Shown piece by piece: positions 22,777 through 33,400 of a stretch of DNA of 64,000 nucleotides. This DNA comes from Dillenia suffruticosa. Lineage: Eukaryota > Streptophyta > Magnoliopsida > Dilleniales > Dilleniaceae. The notes beneath the pieces are model-generated. The model did not search any database, was not told the DNA's origin, and saw only the letters and a list, made by a program, of their open reading frames with translations. Location: assembly GCA_033439265.1 (NCBI GenBank), contig JAVTVX010000019.1, positions 7,943,501 to 8,007,500 on the forward strand. Direction: 5' to 3'. Both the position numbers and the translations under genes were made by a program. Within the stretch, counting starts at the first letter, position 1; each line of letters begins with the position of its first letter.

Positions 22777-23180
22777 TGCTCATTGGTATTACATCAAGAG
22801 AGAGTTCAAAGATATTGTACCAAAAGAGTGCTCGCTGAAGTCGTACCAAAAGAGAATTTAGAGTTGTTGTGTCTAGAGTGCTTGTTGGAATTGCATCAAG
22901 AGAGAGTTAGATGCGTTACGCTGAGAGTGCTCATTGGCGTTGTGCCGAGAGTGAGTTTAAAGGCATTGCATTGAGAGACTGCTCATTCGCATTATGCCAA
23001 AAGTATGCTTGGAGGCGTTTGTCGAGAGTACTCATTGGCATCGCGCTTCCAAGAGTAAGTTAAAGGTATTGTATCAAGACAATGCTTGTTGGCGTTGTAC
23101 TAAGAGTAAGTTTGGAGGCATTGTATCGAGAGTACTTGTTGGTGTTACACCAAAAGAGAGTTTAGAGATGTTGCGCTAAG
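22777..23180. repeat. Tandem array, 8 diverged units of about 50 bp
   Basis: Units begin with GTGCTCATTGG or variants at 22777, 22828, 22878, 22927, 22979, 23028, 23081 and 23132. Each consists of two related halves of about 25 bp with the pattern TTG-(T/C)-(A/G)CC(A/G)AGAG. The repetitive translations are a by-product of the array. Similar arrays are known in the 3' region of Tat-lineage elements. Confidence 0.85.
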
Positions 23181-23469
23181 GATGGGCTGCATATGCTCAA
23201 TTGGGAGTTACACCCGTATCGGTGACATGTTTGAAGGCGTTTGATGCTCGCGAGTTTTTATCGATTGTTTGTACTTGTTACGATCGTGATGTTAAGGAAA
23301 GACACTGAAACATAGAAAATGTAAGTGTTATTGTAAGAATAACTACAAAAATTATGAATCAACTTATTCAATTTGCGACTTAATATCACGAACAAAACGA
23401 TAGTATATAATCAACATAGAGTACTAGAGTAGAGTAGTGTGTTACTCGGAGTCACATGGAAGTATCCCA

Positions 23470-23665
23470 ATTCCAAGATATATTTTGAATTATATTCATG
23501 TATTTGGTACTTGGTAACACTTCTAAGGCATTCAGGCTAGGGCATTCCAAAATGGCGTTGTAGGCCTATTATAGCTTGAGAACACTGAATGTCACTATAG
23601 TAGTCACATGATTAGGTGGCGTTCTGAGATTGACAGGAAGAGGGATTGTATTCTCGGGGCAAAAC
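23470..23665 (-). pseudogene. Element D protease, distal part
   Basis: Minus-strand translation gives ENTIPLPVNLRTPP, then YNAILECPSLNALEVL, the C-terminal part of a gypsy aspartic protease (usual form YNAILGRPALNAL). Stops are present. It is the continuation of the piece at 26471-26730, separated by E1. Confidence 0.7.
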
Positions 23666-24449
23666 TGTAACGACCCACTATCCAGACGTCGCACCCTCTA
23701 GCAAAAGAAGATAAACATGCAAATACGGAAACAATCAACCTAATTAAAATATGACATCTGGACTCACGACAATCGTATTCCCCGTGTGTGATAATACGGA
23801 ATGAGATTTATATTAAAAAAAAATAAATCGCTTGTTCTTTCTAATAAAATCACGGTAATGTCTCCCCTATTTAGTGACTATTTAGCCACTTGGGGTAACA
23901 TGATAAAACATATAAATCACTTGTAATATTAAACAAACGATATTAATAGCTCTCCCAGTCATCCAAAAATATACTATGAAATATAGTCTCAATATAGACC
24001 AAAACTATACATGTAAAGCTCTCATTGGCCTCCAACTATTCATTTACATATAACAAGTACTCATACAAATCCAAAATAAACATAAAAGCAACATGCCTTA
24101 ATAATAAATAGGTCTGAAAAGAGTAGAGAATAAAATCCCTTGACTCAAAGGTCTCTACCCTGCGATTCTCTCTAGTCTCCCTGATTACCAAAAACAAAGA
24201 TATCGGGGTCAGTATAAGCTAAGCAAGAACACAGGGAACCAATGACATGCATAGCAAGGAAGTAGGTACCAAGATATCAACATTCTAATATAGTAATATA
24301 AACTTACAGATAGTACCAACAATACACATTATCACCAACATTCTCAAGAAAACAACTATGATAGTTACTGTATGAGGGTCTGAAAGAGTAAGCCAAAGAT
24401 TCGGTATTCCTAAATAAAATCTAGATTTTTTTATGTTAGACACCTCAAG

Positions 24450-25021
24450 CACTTCACATGTTTCTAATCCCACCCTCGTAAAGAGAAGAGATACATCCAT
24501 AGTTTCTCAAATTTCGCCTGTAAACTTGGCAAAACTTTCAGAGTCATCATCGCAGCATCACTTCCTCTTCATATTACTTCATATTCACAGAGTGATAATC
24601 ACAAAGATTCCAATTCATCACAAGGATCAGGATTCGTAGTCACTCACATGTTTCTAATCCTACCCTCGTAAAGAGAAGAGATACATCCATAATTCCTCAA
24701 ATTTCGCCCGTAGGCTTCGCAAAGCTTTCAGAATCATCATCACAGTATCACTTTTTCTTCATATTATTTTATATTCACAGAGTGATAATCACAAAGATTC
24801 CAATTCATTACAAGGATCAAGATTCGTAGTCACTTCACATGTTTCTAATCCCACCCTCGTAAAGAGAAGAGATACATCCATAGTTTCTCAAACTTAGCCT
24901 GTAGGCTTCACAAAGCTTTCAGAGTCATCATCGCAGTATCACTTTCTCTTTATATTACTTCATATTCACAGAGTGATAATCACAAAGATTCCAATTCATC
25001 ACAAGGATCAGGATTCGTAGT
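24450..25021. repeat. Tandem triplication of about 191 bp inside E1
   Basis: Units at 24450-24640, 24641-24830 and 24831-25021 each run from CACTTCACATGTTTC to GATTCGTAGT with few differences. E2 has a single, partly altered counterpart at about 36155-36410. The amplification therefore happened in the E1 lineage after the two copies parted. Confidence 0.9.
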
Positions 25022-26136
25022 AAGATTCAGTACCAATTGTACAAAAAATGCCATATCAAATAATGTTAAGCTCAAATTTCACAATATAACTTGCGTAGTC
25101 ATAGAAAAACTATCATAACTTTTTCTGCAAATATCGGATTGAAATGATTATAGTGGCTATTTAAAGATAAGATATAGGACTACAATATTTATGTTTAGAG
25201 ATTAGCCTAATTCAGTCTAAAAGGTAGCCAACAATCGAGACAAATTTCAACACAGTAACAAGGTTTTCTGCAGAGAACGTGACACTTTAAAAATTCACTA
25301 CAAATTCATTTTTTAATGAAATTCTTCGGATTATATGTCATTTTAAAGCTATGGAAGTCTATTTTCTTGCAAAGATAACCTCATTTGATCTTTAGTTATG
25401 CAGATAAAGATATTTAACAAAGAACATATCATGATCATACTATAAATAGAACAATTTTTCTGTAGAAAACATACTATTTCAAAATTTTATCAAAAATCCA
25501 ATTCTCCTCAAACCTCTTTGAATTCTATGTCATTTTGAAGCTATAGACGTCTAATTTCATTGGGAGAAACCTCTACTCAATTTGCAATTATGTAGAAAAA
25601 GATATTAAATAAATCATAGGGTATGGTCAAGTTATCCAGCATACCAAATTTTCTAGGGCTTCATTCAAGGACAGAATTCTCTTTTCTCTAATTCATTTTC
25701 TCTAAATTCCAGTAACACAATTACATCAAAATATATTCTATAGGATTATTAGATATCAATTTAACAAATACATACAAGGTACTTGCTTCAAACTTGCAAT
25801 TCTTCTCTTAAGTTTTCCTTTATTTTCTTTCTAAACTTCCTTTGGATTTCTAACTTATTCTCTTGGTATTTTGCACTTCCTTTTACTTCCCAAATGTTAG
25901 GGTTACCATATACATGGATAGATGTGTGTTATTTCAAGTTTAAAGGATTGTTTTAATGGATATTAGGTAATGTTTTTGGAGGAAGAAGATGTAGGCCGAA
26001 AATAAACTTTGAGAAAGGTGATTGTTATGTTTTAAACCTATTTCTCCACCCCTTTCTTTCCACCTAAGTGCAATGTGAGACCCAATCATAATAAGGTGTT
26101 AAAGGTAAGGTTGTCATGTGTTAAACAATGCCAAAT

Positions 26137-26189
26137 TATTTTATTTTATTTTATTTTTATTTTTATTTTTATTTTTATTTTTATTTTTC
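26137..26189. repeat. TTTTA microsatellite in E1
   Basis: Runs of TTTTA and TTTTTA units in the 3' part of E1. The corresponding place in E2 (about 37540-37610) is a different T/C-rich run, so this spot is unstable in the family. Confidence 0.8.
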
Positions 26190-26470
26190 TTTTCCTTTTG
26201 TAGGTCCCACACCAAACCCTAATTCGATTTTCTTGCAGCCTTATTTTGATCATTTTCATTCGCCACTAAATTCCACAGTCTATGCTAAGTTCAATATGCT
26301 CGACCTCTATTTAAAATCATAAATATAGAAATCAAACATGTATCGCAAATACGTCTAAAATCGTAGTACATCTAATTTATCACAATATGATATAAAATAA
26401 TTTAAATATGGTAAGTAGAAATGTAAACGAAAATGCATATTTTAATATTTTCTAAAAATGAGATCTTACA

Positions 26471-26730
26471 AAAACTACTAGCCAGAGGGTCCTTTTTCAG
26501 GTCTGACATGTGGTTGAAGGTGTGCATGATTGAAGCCCATTTGATGAAATGCATCCTAATAGAGGAGGTCACAACTAGCTTCTTGATCGATAAAGATCCT
26601 CTTTATTGTATACTGGTCTATCTTGGTTGTAATGATCAACAGGTCATGCTGACTTGGATCGACCCCTACTAGGTCATTGTCATTAAAATCTATCATGGGT
26701 CTTTTCTTCTTCTGCTTTTTTTCAACGTGG
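26471..26730 (-). pseudogene. Element D protease, proximal part
   Basis: Minus-strand translation gives MIDFNDNDLVGVDPSQHDLL, then TIKRIFIDQEASCDLLY. This is the gypsy protease segment in which the active-site DxGSS appears as DQEAS, so it is inactive. The reading continues beyond E1 at 23665. Confidence 0.75.
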
Positions 26731-28365
26731 GTTATGAGGACTTCTTTAGAGGCAAGTGTCTCAACTTTATGAAAGATTAGTGGTATTGTTCACTTGACCT
26801 AGAGGATTACCTCATTAGCCTGGTTACGGGCAGCTCTTGGGTGTGGTGGTTCATTTGGCTTGTTTAGTCGTGCCGCTACACATGGAATTCGAGGAGGGTT
26901 GTTCTCTCATTCCATACTTATGAACCTTTGGATTCTGCTATCCCGAACCAAAGCCTCAAGCTCATCCTTTAGCTTTTGACACCATCAATTCGGTGGCCGT
27001 TGTTTTTGTGGAAGTGATAGTATCGGGAGTTATCCTTTTTCAAGTCATTTCCTTGAGGGCGTAGGCCTATCTAACATAACGTTTGTTCCTGATCTGCATC
27101 AAGATCTGATTGGGTATATCATTCAGAGAAGTATAGTTGGTGAACGGTAGTGAGGAGGTGGTCCCAGTCGGTTTCTTTTAGGTGAAGTTCGCAGAGGTGA
27201 ATGACTGTGTTCCTTTCTCGCTGCCCCATCTCAGTGCTTATCTTCTCAGCCTCCTCTGTGGTGATGTATTTTTCCACCCGGGCATAGAATTCTTGAATAG
27301 TGGATAGAGGATTCTTCGTTATTGAGGTTTTCATTCATGAAAGTCATAAACTGGTGAGTAGTGCTACTAGCACAACAGAATGGTCCAAACTGGAAACCTT
27401 CATCATCTCATTCTTGAACTTATCTAGAAAGCCTCTTAAGGGCTCTTCATCCCTTTGCCGCAAAGATAAGAGGGATGCAGATTTTTTCTTAACTCCTTAG
27501 CTGATCTTAAAATGTGTTTTGAACTGTTGCCAAAGTTAAGAGAAGTTCTTGATGCTGAATAGAGGAAATGAATTAAACCAAGTTAGAGCATTGCCCTTCA
27601 AGGTCGTAGGGAAGTGCTTACACATAGCGGCATCTGACATATCTCTCAAGATCATGACCATCACAAATTGGGCTGCATGATCTCAAGGGGTCTGTGATAC
27701 CATCATTCCTCTCAATGAGAGAGAGGAGTACATCTTGTGGCATGGGCTCTGTAGAAACTTTGGGATCAAACGAAGAGAAACTGGTGGCATATGTGGTGGC
27801 ATCTCCTTTGCTCGCACTAACGGGTTTCAACTCGACGGCCACGAGATCCTCGACCTGCTTCCTTAGGTCATTCAGATCATATGAAGAGTTGACCGAGCGC
27901 TCTCGGTGCCTTCAGGGCTGAAGTTTGTGCATGCACGATTGCTCTGATTTTTGGGGAGAGGATGACCTTCTTGTTGGCGAGTGTGACTAAGCTCTTCCAA
28001 TTGCTTAGTCATTCCCTGTATCTTCGATTCAAGCCTCTCCATCTTTGAATAGTGGACTTTGTTAGAAGAGGCTGGAGTGCAGGTGGGACTCGCTGATCTT
28101 GAGGTTGGCCCTGGAGTTGTGTAGTAGGCAAATGAGGATCTTCCTACGGAAGTGTTTTTGTTTAAGGTGGAGGGCGAATAGTTAAAGCGTCTCATCAAAT
28201 TTAGGGATGTATTGTCAGAGGAGTTTTTGTGGTATTGGACATCTGTCCTCTTACTGTAGACATGATCTTTAAGGTGTTTATGTTCTTTTTCTTTGGCAGC
28301 ATGACGATTGGAATGGCAGATAGGGCTTGAATATTTTGGTTGAGAAATCAGTTTGTTTCCCATGG
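26731..28365 (-). pseudogene. Element D gag remnant
   Basis: Minus-strand pieces run from the N-terminus at 28363 (163 codons, basic, with a short coiled coil KMERLESKIQGMTKQLEEL) through an IERNDGITDPL phrase (about 27700) to SASLLSLRQRDEEPLRGFL, the typical gypsy Gag core (about 27430). Then follow FYARVEKYITTEEAEK (about 27260) and a FHKNNGHR-like C-terminal motif (about 27000). Multiple stops and frame changes are present. The phrases are those of Tat-type Gag. Confidence 0.8.
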
Positions 28366-28384
28366 ATGGTGCTAATCTGATGTA

Positions 28385-29150
28385 GATGGGTTTGATTCCA
28401 CAAATTCCTGCTCCGCTAATTTGAGTGTGGAACTAGAGTGACGAAGAGTCTTCATGACCTTTTGTAATGATGAAACTTGCAAATACCACCAAAGAGTGGT
28501 CGATGGGAAGACTCCAATACTCAAGTTAGAAATAGTGATTTTAAAGAATTAGAAACAGATTGAATAGAGCTGTGAGAGAGAGCCCTATTTGCTTTTATGT
28601 AAGAAGTGTAAAGTTCCTGAGAACATATCTGGCTAGCTGCCACTTTGAATATATATAATATGCGTGCATGGTAAGTCCTATATGTGATAGGGGTATAGAA
28701 ACCCTAGATTGCTAGGAATGTTTAGAAATTATAGGAACTGTAGTCGAAGATCTCTAATAGAATCGAAATCTTGTCGAGTAAGGAAAGTTCAAGTTGTTGC
28801 ACAGATTTACTACTTTATCGGGAGTGATTGTCGACATCAGGTTCCTTATTGAGATAGATTTTCTCAAGAATAGAGAAGATTCATGTCTGATTATGAAAGA
28901 TTTAAATTTATCAGAGATTTACGTCCCCAATAAATGGTTTCAAGTCGTGCTTATCGCGTTATGGTTTGAGCTACGCTTGTGTTAATGGAACATGCCTGCC
29001 TAGTAGTGGAATAACCGAGAAATCCATGTACCGAGAGTTGGGACGATCGATGGGTTGTAAGAAGTGTTAGACCAAGAGAGTACTTGATCGAGAGACAACG
29101 GGTATGTTCAGTCATTTATAGATGGTGTGGCTTAATGGGCTTAAGTAGTT
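28385..29150 (-). repeat. Element D 5' LTR-like region and degenerate primer site
   Basis: On the minus strand the region reads CTTGAGTATTGGAGTC, then a CACTCTTTGGTGG segment and TTTGCAAGTTTCATC. This is the R-U5 phrase common to plant Tat-type LTRs and is also seen, on the plus strand, near 61040-61110. It is followed by GGAATTTGTGGAATCAAACC near 28390-28415, a likely decayed primer site. A TATATATA-like box lies near 28650. The outer end is not delimited. Confidence 0.55.
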
Positions 29151-29159
29151 CTAATCTCA

Positions 29160-29465
29160 TGGTAATAGGTCGTTGAACTATGTACCATTAGTTCTAGTGA
29201 CCCTAGTGTATGGTGTCCAAATCATGCCGCCAAGGCCGTTCCAGCAACATGTTATATAAACCATGTCGTAGTAGATCTTGTCCTAATATTTCCTAATTGA
29301 AAATGGACCCAAGCACCTAATCTTTAGCACATATTTAATTCAACCAATGATGTTTGACTTTGGAACTTTTTGTATCTTTAACCCCAACTTATCAACCATG
29401 CTCTTAGTGATAATGTTCTCATAACTACCACCATGAACAACTAAAGCGTATGGTCAATTTGGTAT
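29160..29465 (-). pseudogene. Gypsy (chromovirus-type) protease fragment
   Basis: Minus-strand translation gives VVHGGSYENIITKSMVDKLG, then LKIQKVPKSN and further on MLLERPWRHDLD. This matches the usual plan of a chromoviral retropepsin (GGSxEN-SxxMVxKL, then HxLLGRPWxxD). The active-site aspartate is replaced (VVHGGS) and stops occur. No adjoining RT was found. It is an isolated fragment of a different gypsy element from D. Confidence 0.65.
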
Positions 29466-29940
29466 ATTCAACCACTGTTTTTTTTATTATATAAAAAATT
29501 TCCCACATGGATTATATAAAAAATTTTATGTAGAATAATTATATATTTAGTATTATTAATTTTAATAACGTAATGATATAAATTCAGAGTTATTATTTAT
29601 TGTAATGTATTGTTTCGCGTAACAATATAGTAACAATCCGGTAACAATATAGTAACAATTTAACAACAATGTTGCAACAACAACAAAAACAAAACAAATA
29701 CACAGAAAATAAAATTGATAATGATGTAATAAAAAAAAGATGAAATTAAACTCACAAAAAAATAAAAAATGGATAAAAAAGTGGGAAAAATGGCGGGTTT
29801 CTAAATTTATTTGAGCATATAAATCAAATATATAATAAATTATTCCCCGCATACCCTCTTTCCCTCCAAAAGATTTGCTCCCTCCAAACTCAAATCTTGT
29901 AACTTAACCAAAATTTTATTTCAAATTTTCCTACCTCAAT
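29466..29940. other. AT-rich stretch before the possible host exon, with a 22-bp-period repeat
   Basis: No coding domain. GTAACAATATAGTAACAAT occurs at 29619-29637 and 29641-29659. A CT-rich stretch at about 29860-29890 precedes the ATG at 29941 and could be a 5' leader of the interrupted exon. Confidence 0.4.
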
Positions 29941-29971
29941 ATGGGAAGAGCAAAACAAATGATGAGTATTG

Positions 29972-30427
29972 TGTTGAGATTTCAAGCTATCAAGCAACTA
30001 GGATTGAATGAAAACTTAAAGATCTTTATTTGAAGAAAGAGTGCACAATGAGAGCATTGTTTTTTCATGGATAGAACATCCCATACAAGCTCCTATTTAT
30101 AGAGATTATTACATGAGAAAGAGAGGGAAAAAGACCCCAAACACTCAAGGATCCGTTGGGGAACATTGGGGACAGATTTCTGTCCCCAAAATCACTGTAT
30201 AACAGCCATTTTTATGGCTGTTATACAGTGCAACGGCTAGTTCAAAAGAACTAGCCGTTTTGCCCTTTTTAGGGCCCATTTTGGGCTTCTTTTAGGGGCT
30301 TAACAATGCCATTTTTTAGGACTAAAAAACTCATAAGGAACGGGCCAAATACATCTCATGGATGGGCTTAAACTTGGCTTGAAATGGGGCCTATGCTAAC
30401 TACACTTAATTCTCTTTTATTTCAACA
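29972..30427 (-). repeat. Element C 3' LTR
   Basis: 456 bp, same as 34584-35039 by eye. The polyprotein stop lies 22 bases inside it, at 30406-30408. Its reverse-strand TATA box is at 30094-30101 and its U3 hairpins at 30166-30259. Confidence 0.96.
30166..30259 (-). promoter_or_regulatory. Three perfect hairpins in the C U3 region
   Basis: Stems at 30166-30175/30180-30189 (10 bp, loop ATTT), 30193-30209/30214-30230 (17 bp, loop TTTT) and 30232-30243/30248-30259 (12 bp, loop AAAA) lie almost back to back. The same set is at 34778-34871 in the 5' LTR. Each loop is four bases. They lie upstream of the TATA box with respect to transcription. Arms TTGGGGACAG and AACGGCTAG also occur in the B hairpins. 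Confidence 0.9.
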
Positions 30428-33400
30428 CTCCCCCTCAAGTTGGGTGTGTATGTATCTAAAACACCTAACTTGACCAGGTTTTTTTGAATATGATTGGCGG
30501 TCCCAGGCTTGGTGAGGATGTCGGCAATTTGATCATCGCTTTTAGTGAATCTTGGAGTGATGAGCTTCTCCTCAACCTTTTGCCTCACAAAGTGACAATC
30601 CACCTCAATGTGCTTTGTCCTTTCATGAAAAACCGGGTTTGAGGCGATGTGAATGGCTGATTGGTTATCACAGTGTAGGGAGATTGGAGTAGGGACTATG
30701 AACCCTAATTCTTCAATCAAGGCTTTCAACCACACGACTTCACTTGTAGCGGTTGCCATGGCTCTATATTCCGCTTCCGCACTTGATCTTGATACCACAT
30801 GCTGTTTTTTGCTTTTCCAAGCAACAAGATTCCCTCCAACAAACATGCAATACCCTGAGGTCGATCTCCTATCTTCTGAATCACCTGCCCAATCTGCATC
30901 ACAGAACCCTATGATTTGAGAAGATTCGTTCTTCTTCATTTGAATTCCCATTCCTGGAGTTCCCTTTAGGTAGAGAAGAATTCTTTCAATGGCCCTCCAA
31001 TGCTTCTTCTTGGGTTGATGCATGTGCTGGCTAACTTGCCCAACGGCATAAGAGATGTCCGGTCTAGTGATGGTTAGGTAGATCAATCTTCCAACAAGTC
31101 TTTGATATCGTTGCTTATCTTCATAAATCTCCTCATCATCTTTGTGACTTAAGGATGTGCTTACCGGACTACAAGCTGGTTTGGCACCTAGTTTTCCCGT
31201 CTCCTGCAAAAGGTCAAGAGCATACTTTCTTTGTGATAGAACAAGTCCATTGGAACAATAGGCAAGTTCTATCCCTAGGAAGTATTTTAGTTTCCCTAGA
31301 TCCTTGATGTCAAACTTAGTTTGAAGAAAAGTTCTAACTTTGTTAATGTGATTCATATCATTTCCTGTTATAATTATATCATCTACATAAACAAGAATGA
31401 TAATGGTATTTTCTCCTAGGTTCTTAACAAATAAGGATGAATCACTAACGCATTTCTTAAAACCATGTTCAAGGAGAGTAGAGCTAAGTTTTCCATACCA
31501 TGCTCTAGGTGATTGCTTGAGGCCATATATTGCCTTCTTTAGTTTGCAAACTTTGTTGTCACGATGGGAGAAACCAGGGGGCACTTCCATGTACACCTCT
31601 TCTTCCAGATCTCCTTGTAAAAAGGCGTTTGCAACATCCATTTGAAATAATGGCCATGAGTGATTTATAGCAAGAGAGAGAAGGACACGGATGGTGTTCA
31701 TCTTGGCCACGGGTGCAAACGTTTCCTTGTAGTCTATGCCATATGATTGAGTGAAGCCCTTGGCCACCAATCTTGCCTTGAATCTATCTATGCTTCCATC
31801 ACTCTTGTGTTTGATCTTGAATATCCATTTGCATCCCACAGCTCTTTTTCCTTTTGGTAGAGATGTCACTTCCCAAGTGTTATTTTTAGCCAAAGCATCC
31901 AACTCATTCTTCATTGCTTGAACCCAATGAGGTTGATCCTTTGCCTCCTCAAATGTTCTAGGCTCTTGGTGAAGGTCTATGTTCTTGATGAATCTTTGGT
32001 GACTGCAAGACATGTTAGATATTGAGTAGTATTGAGAAATTGGATGAGTAGTCACCTTGGAGTTAAAATAGACCCTTCTATTGATCCATTCCGAGGGAGG
32101 AAGTCTAAGTCTTGTAGATCTTCGAAGAGGAGGAGGGGGTTCATCCATAGACTGCTCCTCATGCTCTTCGGCCATATCAAGAGCTCCCCCTGAGTCTGAG
32201 TGTCCTTCCTCTTGATCTTCTTCTATTTCATGATCTGAATGAGAGGGTGATGGGTCCCCTTGAGTTGGATCATTTTGGTGAGTTTCTTCATTGCTTTCGG
32301 CAGGAACTTCATTGATTTTTGGTAGAATCACATTCCATTGTTCTTGCTGGTAGATTTCTTTGGTTTGATCTTCTCTTCTTTGACCTGCAAAGTAAGGCTC
32401 ATTTTCCACAAATATCACATCCTTGGATGTGTATAGTTTCTTGGTTAGAGGATCATAACATTTATAGCCTTTTTCAAACGAGGAATATCCTAAAAAGATG
32501 CATTTTCTTCCCTTGGCATCTAGTTTGCTCCTAAGATGACTAGGAATGTGGACATAGCAAACACAACCAAAAACTCTTAAATGATCAATGCTAGGTTTCT
32601 TTCCAAGGAGTAGCTCTAGGGGTGACTTTCCTCCTAGGATTTGGGATGGCATGAGGTTTATAAGGTGAGCAGCGGTCTTAATGGCCTCATTCCAATATTC
32701 CTTAGGTAAGTTTGAGTGAAACATCATAGATCTAGCTGTCTCCAAGAGATGCCTATTCTTTCTCTCGGCTATTCCATTTTGTTGAGGAGTGTACACACAA
32801 GACTTTTGATGAATGATCCCTTTTTCATCTAGAAATTTTTCAAACTCAAGGCTAGTGAACTCCCCTCCATGATCTGACCTAAACATCTTTAGGTTAGCAT
32901 TAAATTGCTTTGTTATATATCTATAGTAGCTCTTGAATGCCTCAAATACTTCAGATTTGTTTACTAAGAGATAAACCCAAGTGTATCTAGTTTTGTGATC
33001 TATGAATGTCACAAAGTATCTAAAACCATTATGGGAGACTAAAGGAGAGGTCCAAACATCTGAATGAACTAATTCAAAAGCCTCTTTATATATTGTTTCA
33101 GAAATGGGATAATACACTTTGGTTTGTTTTCCAAGTACACAAGCTTTGCAATGCCTATCTTCTAATTCACTATTCGGAAATAGGCGTTTCAAAGCTAGGT
33201 TTCCTGGATGCCCTAGACGTTCATGCCATAGAGAGGAGGATATGTTTCGGACAGCAAAAGCTTGGTTCTCTTGATCCAAGTAATAGAGGTTGTTCCTCCT
33301 AGTTCCCTTGCCAATCAAATTGTTCGTTTTGCGATCCTGAAAAATTACTTGGTTAGGATCAAAAATAGCTTTGCAATCTTGCTCTTTGGTTATCTTGCTA

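Larger units (their letters stand above)
23666..26470. mobile_element. E1: solo-LTR-like element
   Basis: 2805 bp bounded by TGTAACGACCC and GATCTTACA and flanked by AAAAC (23661-23665 and 26471-26475), inside the D protease. TG/CA ends and a 5-bp duplication indicate LTR-retrotransposon integration. No internal region, primer site or coding domain was found, so it is probably a large solo LTR. E2 at 35279 is homologous; E3 at 55147 has similar ends but largely different sequence. It contains a triplicated 191-bp segment and a TTTTA-rich microsatellite. Confidence 0.85.
13841..29150 (-). mobile_element. Element D: fragmented Tat-like Ty3/gypsy element, pol missing
   Basis: Minus-strand gag (26731-28365) and protease (split across E1) lie next to an LTR-like region with a Tat-type R-U5 motif at 28430-29150. 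On the far side lie tandem repeats (22777-23180) and a decayed plus-strand ORF (13841-15185, 21863-22352). No RT, RNase H or gypsy integrase is seen between 22353 and 23470. Tat elements are known to carry extra ORFs, some antisense, and tandem repeats between pol and the 3' LTR. Treating all these parts as one element is an inference. The 3' LTR is not present. Confidence 0.55.

Noticed and set aside
22783..23179. Plus-strand frames with a repetitive protein (LHQERV, VVPRVS-like)
   Set aside because: They are translations of the 50-bp tandem array. The repetition in the protein comes from the DNA repeat, and the unit length is not a steady multiple of three.
22777..23180. Regularly spaced repeat considered as a CRISPR-like array
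   Set aside because: Units are contiguous and diverged with no unique spacers, and the setting is a plant transposable element.
27694..27921. Plus-strand frame opposite the D gag
   Set aside because: It is the shadow of the minus-strand Gag, which has clear family phrases.
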